56,428 nt of DNA from Candidatus Hopanoidivorans cymbastelae (lineage in GTDB: Bacteria > Actinomycetota > Acidimicrobiia > Acidimicrobiales > Hopanoidiivorantaceae): assembly GCA_028283145.1 (NCBI GenBank), contig JAPYNY010000025.1:1-56428 (forward strand). The letters run 5' to 3'. Positions 24,212-32,507 of the stretch are shown piece after piece (positions within the stretch are counted from its first letter, which is position 1; every line of letters starts with the position of its first letter). The position numbers and the translations under genes are program-made. Under the pieces are notes generated by a model. It was not told the DNA's origin and searched no databases. It saw only the letters and a list, made by a program, of their open reading frames with translations.

Positions 24212-26962
24212 ATGGAGACCAACGAAATTAAAAACCTGTTGAAATTAATGGGCTTTCAGCCCATACCACAGGGAAATGTTGAACTTGAGGATGCATGGCA
24301 ATTGGGACGAAAGGCCAGCGGCAAGCTAGACATTTTAGTGAAGCAAAAGAACAATCATAATGCCTATCTCATGATTGAATGCAAAACCCACTCTGAGCAA
24401 TATGGCCGGGAAGCTGAGCGCATGCTAAAAAATGGAGGGCAGCTTTTTACTTACTGGCAACAGGATAAAACTGCTGAAATTTTATGTTTATACTCGTCCA
24501 GCGTTTCAAATGGGGAAATTGATTTCAAAAATTCTATTGTGCAGATCAATAATGGCTTACGTGAAACCAGCAATGTTGAAGAAGCTTTTAGGAGGTGGAA
24601 TAAGCAATTTGCTTCAAAAGGAATCTTTGAAGATGATATAAGTGCCTATTTAGCTGGATCAAAACCCTTGCTTAAACAAGACTTAAGAGAACTGAAAAAA
24701 AACGATGGAGATAGAATTTATCACCAGTTTTTGGAAATCCTACGTCATCACATCGTATCTGACAAAGGCAATGCATTCAATAAAATATTTAATCTCTTTC
24801 TATGCAAGATTATTGATGAGGATCGCGCCAATGAGGAACAACTTGATTTTCAATGGCTTGAAGGCACAGAAAATGAAGAAGCCCTACTGGGCAGACTTAA
24901 TGGCTTATATAAGCAAGGGATGCATAAGTATCTAGACAAAGATGTAATGGATTACAGTCCAGATGACATAGAGAACTTAGATGATCACAATGAAATTCGT
25001 CAAGTCATAAATCAATTACGCCTTTACAGAAATCAGGAATTTGCATTTGTTGATGTTTTTAACCGTGAATCTTTTTTGGAAAACTCAAAAATTGTAATAG
25101 AACTAGTCAAACTGCTTCAGGGGTGGCAAGTCAGATACACAAGCAAACAGCAGTTTTTAGGTGAATTTTTTGAATTGTTGCTCAATACCGGTTTCAAACA
25201 AGAATCAGGACAATTTTTTACCCCGATTCCTTTAGTAAGATTTATTTTGAAAAGCCTTCCAATCGATTCAATTATAAAGGAAAAAATAAAAAACAGGGAA
25301 AATAATTTTTTGCCATATGTCATTGACTTTGCCTGTGGCAGTGGGCACTTTTTAACAGAGACGATGGATGTCTTGTGGAAATCAATAAGCCAAATTAATG
25401 ATCAAAATTTATCTCCAAGTCAAGCAAGAAAATATCGTGGCTATCGTGCTGACCAATTCGGTTGGGCCAAGGAATATATCTATGGCATTGAACGTGATTA
25501 CCGTTTGGCTAAAGCTGCTAAGCTAGCATCTTTTTTGTATGGAGATGGCGAGGCCAGGATATTTCATGCCTCTGGTATTGCCCCTTTCTCTTCAGCATCC
25601 TATTCCAACAGGCTAAGCACCCAATCGCAGACAAATGAAAAATTTGATATTTTGGTTGCCAATCCTCCGTATGCGGTCAAAGGTTTTAGATCGGCAGTTG
25701 AAGATGGCTGCAACTCATTTAGGCTTTTTGAAAAATTGAGCAGTAAAAGCGATAATATAGAGGTACTGTTCATTGAGCGAATGAGCCAATTGGTGTGTCC
25801 AAATGGTGTAGTTGGAATTATATTACCTAGATCAATACTTAATGGGACTGGCATTTATGAAGATGCTCGTAAAATAATTTTTGAAAATTTTGAGTTAAAA
25901 GCTATAGTTATATTAGGCAGCAACGCCTTTATGGCCACGAGTATAAACACTGCAATTTTTTTTCTTGTCAAACGCAGAAGAAAAATAAAATTGGAAAATT
26001 ATGATGATTACAAGGCGCAGATGCAGGCAAAAATAGTTGTCATAAAAAGTGGCAGTGGAGAACAGGAAAAACAATTTCTGGGATATGAATTTAGATCACG
26101 CAAAGGAAGCGAAGGTTTGAGGCCAAGAGAAAAGACCTTATTACTGGATGAGAACAACATATACTCAACCAAGCATGCAAATAGTTACATCCTTAGAAGC
26201 ATGGAAAATGATTTGCCAGCCTCAATAGATCCCTCATTAAAAGACTACATACGAATTTTGGAACTTGAAAGATTGTTTGATTGGGATAGCGAACCTTTTT
26301 CTAATGGGCTTTTCTTTATTGATCGATTTACTCTGCTCCACTCTGATATGTCCAAAATTGTGCCACTCAAGTCTGTAATTCAAGTCATTGAATCTGGCAA
26401 GCGACCTAAAGGTGGGATATCTGAAATAACTGAAGGAGCCGTAAGTTTGGGCGGAGAACATATAGAAAGCCAAACTGGCGAAATTAAATTGGAGAATAAG
26501 AAATTCGTTCCCGCCCAATTTTATAATGACATGGCCAAGGGCAGAGTTGAGTCTGGTGATATACTAGTTTGCAAAGACGGTGCTCAGACTGGTAAATGTG
26601 CTTTTTTTGATTTAGATTTGATTGAGGAGCAATATTGCGTGAATGAGCATGTATTTAGAATAGTGGCAAATCCTAAAGTCTGTAGTCAGAAATTTTTATT
26701 CTATTTTATGATGAGTTCTTTCTTCTGGCAGCAGGTCAAAGTCTATGCCTACAATAAAAAAGCGCAACCGGGTTTAAACTATCAGCATATTGAAAAAATC
26801 AAAATTTTGTGTTTGCCATTGCAAGAGCAAAAGCAAATTGTGGCTCAGATAGAAAAGAGTTGGTCAAATTTGAGTGGGAAAGACGAAAGAGTCAAGTTTG
26901 TCAATAAAGTATTCTCAGATAAGGGACTGTCATATGAGAATGGGGAAGGGCTGGTTCTATAG
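24212..26962 (+). CDS. single-chain restriction-modification enzyme (nuclease-methylase-specificity fusion), type IIG-like, no. 2
   Basis: 916 residues. The N-terminal 130 residues have a PD-(D/E)XK pattern: D40 in GKLDILVK and E56/K58 in MIECKTHSEQ. A helical connector follows (about 150-320). The methyltransferase has GQFFTPIPLVRFIL, motif I DFACGSGHFL (about 372-381), FDILVANPPY (motif IV NPPY about 484-487) and GVVGIILPRSIL. The C-terminal about 190 residues are an HsdS-like target recognition domain (LKSVIQVIESGKRPKGG, VESGDILVCKDGAQTGKCAF, LPLQEQKQIVAQIE). There is no helicase. It shares its plan with the enzyme at 17.3 kb but not close sequence, so they are separate acquisitions with different predicted specificities. 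It is AT-rich compared with the flanks. GGGGGTGA stands 8 nt before the ATG. Confidence 0.85.
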   Translation: METNEIKNLLKLMGFQPIPQGNVELEDAWQLGRKASGKLDILVKQKNNHNAYLMIECKTHSEQYGREAERMLKNGGQLFTYWQQDKTAEILCLYSSSVSNGEIDFKNSIVQINNGLRETSNVEEAFRRWNKQFASKGIFEDDISAYLAGSKPLLKQDLRELKKNDGDRIYHQFLEILRHHIVSDKGNAFNKIFNLFLCKIIDEDRANEEQLDFQWLEGTENEEALLGRLNGLYKQGMHKYLDKDVMDYSPDDIENLDDHNEIRQVINQLRLYRNQEFAFVDVFNRESFLENSKIVIELVKLLQGWQVRYTSKQQFLGEFFELLLNTGFKQESGQFFTPIPLVRFILKSLPIDSIIKEKIKNRENNFLPYVIDFACGSGHFLTETMDVLWKSISQINDQNLSPSQARKYRGYRADQFGWAKEYIYGIERDYRLAKAAKLASFLYGDGEARIFHASGIAPFSSASYSNRLSTQSQTNEKFDILVANPPYAVKGFRSAVEDGCNSFRLFEKLSSKSDNIEVLFIERMSQLVCPNGVVGIILPRSILNGTGIYEDARKIIFENFELKAIVILGSNAFMATSINTAIFFLVKRRRKIKLENYDDYKAQMQAKIVVIKSGSGEQEKQFLGYEFRSRKGSEGLRPREKTLLLDENNIYSTKHANSYILRSMENDLPASIDPSLKDYIRILELERLFDWDSEPFSNGLFFIDRFTLLHSDMSKIVPLKSVIQVIESGKRPKGGISEITEGAVSLGGEHIESQTGEIKLENKKFVPAQFYNDMAKGRVESGDILVCKDGAQTGKCAFFDLDLIEEQYCVNEHVFRIVANPKVCSQKFLFYFMMSSFFWQQVKVYAYNKKAQPGLNYQHIEKIKILCLPLQEQKQIVAQIEKSWSNLSGKDERVKFVNKVFSDKGLSYENGEGLVL

Positions 26963-27005
26963 TTGAATGTGGGATTGGTCAAGGCAGCAAAACCCCAAAA
27001 TGGTT

Positions 27006-27037
27006 GGGCAGCCCTGTGCAAATACACAGGGCTGCCC
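27006..27037. terminator. bidirectional hairpin terminator between convergent genes
   Basis: A perfect 13-bp stem, GGGCAGCCCTGTG (27006-27018) with 27025-27037, and a 6-nt loop. It lies 43 nt after the R-M-S gene 2 stop and 52 nt after the LRR4 stop. On the minus strand it is followed by T-rich sequence, so it suits LRR4 best. Confidence 0.65.
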
Positions 27038-27089
27038 TGGCAAGCACCAACTAGTCACTGACTGTTGGTTCGGAGAGAAGGTTTGGCTG

Positions 27090-29056
27090 TCAGGCTGACC
27101 CGTATCTTTGGGAAGTGATATCCCAAGTTATGGGCACTGACAGTTGGCTTTCAAAGAAGACATACATGGTGTCACGGCTGTCTATAGCATCCAACTCCTG
27201 ATAGCCGGACGGCAGCACATTCGGGTGGCAAGGCAGTGCTAACTTGAACTCTTTGATCATAGAGTCGTAGGTGATGATGGCCAGCACCCCTGCCAAGTTC
27301 TCACAATCAACTAGGTTCTCCTCAAACACCACGTAGGGATTATCTGAATCCACCTCAAATTCATCGGTGGCTGGAGCCAGCAGATTCCAACCCTGGCGCA
27401 AAGTAAGCACCATATTCTCATCAGCCCGGCTCAAGCCCGCAAACTTCAGATTGTCAGCTTCAGTCACCCCTCGGCGGAACATCACCGCCGTGCCTTGGCT
27501 GAGAAATCCGCTCTCATCGCCTTGCGTCGGGTGCGTGTTCCACTGCTGGTTTTCAGAATCCCAAGAATATGCTTCCGTATATTGGTCTAAACCAATGTTG
27601 CGAGCCAACTCTCGAGCGGAAGTGCCATCTTCTAGAACATTGCATTGACTTTTAGCATTCCGTCATCGCTGAAAGCCATATCCTTAGCTTCACGGACAAA
27701 TACGGAATAACCATGAATTAAGTAAGGAGTGTTTGTGGCAGGATTAACTGGGGCATCCCAGCTTAGTGACAGATTGGTCGCAGTTAAGCTTTTCTGCAAA
27801 TTCGTTATCGGAGGCAAAATGAATTGAGAATAGCTTGGAGAACTAGACTTCTCGCAAATATTGCCATAAAGACTTATGTCCACACCAGAGTGAGTAAGTT
27901 GATTGCCATGACTATCTACATTTTTCCCTAATATATATCCGACAGAATCTATTTCAGCATCAAGTGGTGGCACCAGTGGGCGGGGTGTGATTGGAATACT
28001 AGTGTCAATGCACAGCTTGTTTTCAGAAATTTGAAAAGCTGGGCGAGAAAACATATTCAAGAAGCTGATTTGATTCAACCAGCTAACATCAAAATCACCA
28101 GACAAGTCATTATTATTCAAATGAAGCTGGCTTACTCTGCTAAAATCTCTTTTATAATTTTCTGGAATACTCTCGTTAAAGCTGTTATTCGATAAATCTA
28201 AAACACTCAGATGTGCGCTGCCTATATTAGCTGGCAAAGGACCAGACAAAAAGTTTGAAGCTAAATTAATCCACTTTGCACTAGAAAATCCCCCAGGCAA
28301 GTTCTCTACTAGATTGTTTTGAGGAGCCCCAAAAAAACGAAGGTTTGTCGGATTTTCTGCAAGTCTTGATGGAATAGAACCGCTTAACTCATTTGATGAC
28401 AACTCTAACAATTGCAGATCACTCAAATCGCCAAAGCAAGCTGGTATCCCACCCGTGTGAAAATTGTAGGGCATAATTATGTACACCACTCGACCCAGCT
28501 GGCATAAGGTTTGAGGAATCTCACCTGCCAGCCCAACTGGGTCAGGCAAAAGGTTGCCATCGGCATCCGCAGTACCACCCTCAGTAACCAGTGCGGCAGT
28601 ACTGTACTGGCCGCCAAAATCACCAACGGTTACTCCGTTCCAGAACCAAAACCGTCCTTGTCCCCAAGGTACACCGTTTCCGGGAGGGTCTGTCAGAATC
28701 GAGTGTTTGATGCTACCGCTTTCTGTAACGCTGTCGGGATGAAAAACCCACTGATTATAAGCATCTACAAGGATTTTGCATTCACGCCGTAAGTCACTTA
28801 CAATATCTTCATCACCGCCTGGAGCAGGAATCCACTCCGAAGTGTCACACTTTGACCGTTCCAACGGCTCATACGTGGATGAGCTTTCCTGTGCACTAGC
28901 AATGGAAGGGCCAGTTACCAGAGTGAGCAGCCCCCCCCCCGCAGCCACTGCCACCACAAGAAACGTAGCTGTCAGGCGACGCCACCTAGAAGCCGAAGCG
29001 GCCAACAGGTGGCAATTTAGTGCCTGTGCCTGTGCCTGAGTTGATTGGTTGGACAT
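27090..29056 (-). pseudogene. LRR protein 4 (LRR4): internal deletion with frameshift
   Basis: Start ATG 29056 with AGGAGG at 29064-29069. Signal peptide WRRLTATFLVVAVAAGGG has its GGG encoded by part of a run of ten G. The Cys cap, plant-type LRRs (LQLLELSSNELSGSIPSRL, LSVLDLSNNSFNESIP) and FN3-like segment (GYSVFVREAKD) are intact up to GMLKVN. There the sequence jumps into NVLEDGTSARELARNIGL of the shared C-terminal domain, skipping about 75 codons present in LRR1, and the frame is lost at the junction (stop after NAMF, about 27632). The C-terminal domain continues intact to RYGSA. The junction has AATG-type microhomology. The first 470 or so residues could still be made and exported without the C-terminal domain. 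Confidence 0.85.
28931..28940 (-). repeat. in-frame G10 tract in the LRR4 signal peptide
   Basis: Ten consecutive C on the plus strand, read as G on the coding strand; the last G of a GCG codon plus three GGG codons. LRR1 and LRR2 have only six G at the same place. Gain or loss of one base would abolish translation beyond the signal peptide, so it has the properties of a contingency tract. Confidence 0.7.
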
Positions 29057-29101
29057 GTGCTTACCTCCTAGGCAAAAGTTGCTGATTGGATTTAAAGACA
29101 T

Positions 29102-29131
29102 ATTATAGTGATTTTTTGCTTATCACAACTT
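29102..29131 (-). promoter_or_regulatory. promoter of LRR4
   Basis: On the minus strand: AAGTTG (29126-29131), 18-nt spacer, TATAAT (29102-29107), 46 nt before the start codon. It matches the LRR2 promoter in both boxes and spacing. Confidence 0.6.
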
Positions 29132-29674
29132 TTAAATATTTTCAAAAATGCACAGGTGCCAGTTGGCACCTCTGCTGCCTGCCCCCGCTTCTGGGTTAAG
29201 CTGGCTCGCTTACAATTTTAGGGCAAACAAACAAGACAAAATAGGCTGTGGCGCGCCAAGTGGTTTTTTAGTCTGCATTACAGCTTTCAGCCAGCCGGAA
29301 GATGCGTGCCCGGCGGGGAAGCCTTCCGGGGAAAGACCCTTTCCAGTGAAGACCACATCAGTGCATCGGTTTCAGTGCTGGGGGCCGAGCTCGGCTGCAG
29401 AGTACCGCCAAGCAGTGAAAGACATGCGCAAATGCCCTTCTGTCAGTTGGCCACGGCAGCCAGCAACTCCAGCCAACGTCCGTATTCATGCCTGCTAGCC
29501 ACCCCCAGCTACTTTGCAACAGCTTCAGGCAGAGCACCAACAGCACCAAAAGGATGTCTTGGTAAAAAGACGTCTAGGAGCAGCGAAGACGAAGAACCGA
29601 TAAGACTTCCTCTCCACGCTGACCCCCCCCCGACTAAAGCTAGGGCGACAAGGCTAAGCCAAGCTGCGGCTTCG
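29132..29674. other. gene-free stretch behind the coiled-coil fragment
   Basis: No gene supported; open frames here have no ribosome-binding site or family features. It contains a C9 tract (29623-29631). The last ~90 nt (from about 29590) are homologous to the sequence following the intact coiled-coil gene (about 30610-30696), including CCGACTAAAGCTAGGGCG and GCTAAGCCAAGCTGCGGCTT. Confidence 0.5.
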
Positions 29675-29977
29675 CTAGACCCGCGCCTCTATCTCGGTAA
29701 CTTGCTTTTCAATGCTGGTGACCTGCGTTTCGATACTGGAGACTTGTGCCTCAATCCCAGTAACCCGACCTTCAATCCCAGTGAGCTGCGCGTGCATATT
29801 GCTGTGGCTGCGTTGCAAGTCGTCAATACGAGCATTCATCTCATCTAAACGCTTGTCAAGGCGCGCCCCTAGAACGTCAATGCGAACATTCGTCTCGATC
29901 AGATTTGCGCCGAGAGCGTCAATGCGAATACACCCAGTCTCACGCCACGCCCAGCCGATGCGCCACAGCAGACACAA
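29675..29977 (-). pseudogene. truncated duplicate of the coiled-coil gene
   Basis: The C-terminal two thirds read RIDALGANLIETNVRIDVLG, LDKRLDEMNARIDDLQ, SNMHAQLTGIEGRVTGIEAQ and end EKQVTEIEARV, clearly a diverged copy of the gene at 30697-31320. It has fewer heptads, lacks the N-terminal membrane segment and has only a TTG with no ribosome-binding site. Homology extends past the stop into about 90 nt of flank, showing a segmental duplication. Probably not expressed as a protein. Confidence 0.65.
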
Positions 29978-30696
29978 ACCTAGCTCACACTATTCGCCAT
30001 GCTCCTGCGCTCCACGACAGGCCACAAATTACCACAAGCAAAATCCAAAAAACACACGCTGCCGGCCAAGCACAAACAACTAACACCCCTCTAGCACACG
30101 ACTGCTAGCACCACTTTAGCCTGTGGCCAAGAAAAGTCAATTCCCCCCTCCCGAAACACAACCTCTAAAGAAGGCCCGCCCTATACAGTGCTACCACCCC
30201 ACGTGGCAAACACCTGGCGAAAGCGGTAGATCGGCACATCCGACCCAGGTTAGCTTGCACCTGCCTCTGCCAATGGCAGCTCTACAGCTTAAAAGCAACC
30301 GATGCCATCCCTTACGCAACACAGAACCCACACCTCAATCTCATCAGAGCAGTTCAAGCCAGACAAAGACAACTTGAACAGAAACCAACCGGAACAGCTT
30401 CCTCGCCTGGGCAGCACCCCAGGCAATATCGCAATACCTGCCAAGAACTAGCTCTGCTAAATGCGCCTCGTCAACCATCTGCACAGACATCAGTCCGAAA
30501 GTTTTATGACTCACCAAAGCCTCCCCAGAAGTTTTGGAACCACCTTAATCAACGCAGAGCAAGATAATGTCTTGACAAATAGAGATCGTGAGGACAGCAA
30601 GGATGAATCGGCCTATAAGACTTCCCCTCCAAGCTGCCCCACGGCCACCACCGACTAAAGCTAGGGCGGCCAAAGCTAAGCCAAGCTGCGGCTTAG
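29978..30696. other. gene-free stretch between coiled-coil copies
   Basis: About 720 nt with no supported gene. It is rich in ACAAAC/CACAAC-type simple sequence. The right end (30610-30696) is the duplicated downstream flank described for the truncated copy. Nothing else recognised. Confidence 0.4.
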
Positions 30697-31320
30697 CTAG
30701 ACCCGCGCCTCTATCTCAGTGACTTGCTTTTCAATGCTGGTGACCTGCGTTTCGATACTGGAGGCTTGTGCCTCAATCCCGGTAACCCGCGCTTCAATAC
30801 TGGAAACTTGCGCCTCAATCCCGGTAACCCGCGCTTCAATACTGGAAACTTGCGCCTCAATCCCGGTAACCCGCGCTTCAATACTGGAAACTTGCGCCTC
30901 AATCCCAGAAACACGCCCTTCAATACCAATGACCCGCGTTTCAATATTTGTGACTTGCTTTTCAATGCTGGTAACCCGCATCTCAATGCCAGTGAGCTGC
31001 GCATGCATGCTGTTATGGTCGCGCTGCAAGGCGTCAATACGAGCATTCGTCTCAATCAGGCTTGCGCCGAGAACGTCAATACGAGCATTCGTCTCATCCA
31101 GACGCTGATTCAGGCTTGCGCTCAGAACGTCAATGCGTGTGCTCAGGCTTGCGCCGAGAACGTCAATGCGAGTGTTCAGGCTTGCGCCTTGGGATTTAAC
31201 CTCGGCGGTCAAGTCGAGGAGCTGCTGCTCCAGCTTCTCAAAACGCCGGCGGTTGCTTTCATGCAGAAAGACCAGAAAAGCGAAAATGCCACTGGCCAAT
31301 CCTATCGTTGTCACAAACAT
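30697..31320 (-). CDS. membrane-anchored coiled-coil protein with tandem heptad repeats
   Basis: 207 residues. One N-terminal hydrophobic segment (TIGLASGIFAFLVFL, about 5-19) is followed by RRR, so the chain is probably anchored with the coil in the cytoplasm (N-out, C-in by the positive-inside rule). Residues about 25-100 contain hendecad-like repeats (ASLNTRIDVLG, ASLSTRIDVLS). Residues about 110-207 are almost pure heptads built from IEARVTG and IEAQVSS, encoded by near-identical 42-bp repeats. It is predicted to be a long parallel coiled coil, perhaps a scaffold or spacer; I do not assign a function. AAAGGAGAAA before the ATG supports expression. A truncated duplicate lies 0.7 kb downstream. 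Confidence 0.75.
   Translation of the reverse strand: MFVTTIGLASGIFAFLVFLHESNRRRFEKLEQQLLDLTAEVKSQGASLNTRIDVLGASLSTRIDVLSASLNQRLDETNARIDVLGASLIETNARIDALQRDHNSMHAQLTGIEMRVTSIEKQVTNIETRVIGIEGRVSGIEAQVSSIEARVTGIEAQVSSIEARVTGIEAQVSSIEARVTGIEAQASSIETQVTSIEKQVTEIEARV
30749..30916 (-). repeat. four tandem 42-bp repeats in the coiled-coil gene
   Basis: The units are 30749-30790, 30791-30832, 30833-30874 and 30875-30916. The second and third are identical; the first differs at a few bases and the fourth only towards its end. Each unit encodes 14 residues (two heptads), so copy-number change alters coil length in steps of about 2 nm without shifting the frame. Confidence 0.85.
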
Positions 31321-31669
31321 GATGTTTTCTCCTTTTCATTCTATCGGATTTCGCACGCCAAAAAAACGTGCCTGTCTTGTGGCACAAACCTAATACACAG
31401 GTATTGCACACCCATCTACACGCCACGCCCTAAGTCATCGGCGCAAACAGCTATCTGACCTCGGCACAGGCATGTAAGGCGTTTAAGGCTGATTTCAGTC
31501 CCCAGTATCTCACAGCCCGACAAACACCACACCCCAATGGCAAGACAGAACTGCCTTGCTCTCCCAAAGAGTTGGAAAAGCTAGGGAAGCTTGCCAAAAT
31601 CTTGGTAGCTATAGGGGCTAGTCTCTAGTTGGTTTTTTCGCCGCCAGTGGACAGGTCGGTAGCTGGCTA
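31321..31669. other. gene-free stretch upstream of the coiled-coil gene
   Basis: It contains the coiled-coil gene leader. No gene, terminator or repeat is recognised in the remainder. Confidence 0.4.
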
Positions 31670-32469
31670 TCAACTCTCAGGGATGACAAAATCACTTCCA
31701 CGAGACGACAAAAACACTTCGCCAGTTTCGGTGTCGTAGATTTCACAAGCCTCCCCATCTTGTGTAACTCTGATAGCTGTGGTGGAGTTCACAGCAGTTG
31801 GTGGGATGTTCGTGCCTACCTGCCTAGTGGACACTACCATTTGATGCTGTGTTGTAGGCATTCCCGAAGCAGATTCGGATGCATTCGCGTAACTGTAACC
31901 TGTTGAAGCTTGGCCTATTTGATCTATCTTAGGACGACTTCTTGTGCCTCTAAAGTAGGTTACACCTATGTGATATTCACTATAAAATCTATCAGGGTCA
32001 GGCATTACAAGCCTTACATAACGTACCCCGCGGTTGGTACCCCGCGGTTGGAGTGTCAAATGCAAGATGATACTTGTCGTTACCAGCTTTAGCTGCAACT
32101 TTTACGGTGTCGAGATTAAACACACTTCCACCCTCTTCCAATAGGTAGCAAGGGGCTAGGCAACCTATCTTGCTAGATGTGTACCCCCCTGCCAGGAGAA
32201 AAGTTAGAGTCGTTGAATGGGACAAGGTTGGGCACGTTTCCGGTTGGGTATAGGCCGCCTCCACCAACAGCGTTAGCCTCCAGGACAGGGGCGTGGATTT
32301 CCCACGGGGCGCACCGGCCTTCCAAATCCTGGGACTGCTCCTCCAAATCGTCGGACGAGCTATTGGTGATGGCGACGATGATCACCCCGGCTGCCACAGC
32401 CATCAACACCAACACAGCCGTAACAATCAAGGTCTGCAAGGTGATGCCCTGCTCATCCCGCCTAGCGGC
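31670..32469 (-). pseudogene. broken type IV-pilin-like gene
   Basis: Three successive frames form one protein. It begins RRDEQG/ITLQTLIVTAVLVLMAV, a class III (prepilin) signal with the processing Gly and a hydrophobic helix, but no start codon precedes it in frame. The first frame ends at SNFSPGRGVHI; removing one G from the G6 run (32184-32189) would continue it as GYTSSKIGCLAPC. The second frame ends after two copies of a 14-bp direct repeat. The third reads RGVRYVRLVMPDPDRFYS and ends SSRGSDFVIPES. A working gene would make a secreted, pilin-like or pseudopilin-like protein with a beta-rich C-terminal domain. With three lesions it is annotated as a pseudogene, though two of them are in slippage-prone sequence. 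Confidence 0.65.
32024..32051. repeat. 14-bp tandem direct repeat in the pilin-like gene
   Basis: TACCCCGCGGTTGG occurs twice back to back (32024-32037, 32038-32051). As 14 is not a multiple of 3, copy number sets the reading frame. By translation, three copies join the second and third frames; one or two do not. Confidence 0.85.
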
Positions 32470-32507
32470 CTAGCTATGTTACTTATTTCTTTTCAACAAC
32501 CCCACGC

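Noticed and set aside
17257..26962. Classical type I hsdRMS operon or BREX locus
   Set aside because: No helicase-bearing HsdR, no separate HsdS, and no BrxC, BrxZ or PglZ gene is present; each enzyme is a single chain.
27090..29056. Programmed frameshift in LRR4
   Set aside because: The paralogue comparison shows about 75 codons missing at the junction, so a deletion explains it; there is no slippery heptamer with a stimulatory structure.
29306..29848. 180-codon plus-strand open frame
   Set aside because: It runs antisense into the coiled-coil fragment and its composition is that of a shadow frame; no start signal.
30749..30916. Possible CRISPR array
   Set aside because: The 42-bp units are contiguous with no spacers and encode heptad repeats in frame.
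30724..31458. 244-codon plus-strand open frame with repeated FNTGNLRLNPGNPR motifs
   Set aside because: It is the exact antisense of the 42-bp repeats in the coiled-coil gene; the minus-strand reading has the heptads, the TM segment and a strong ribosome-binding site.
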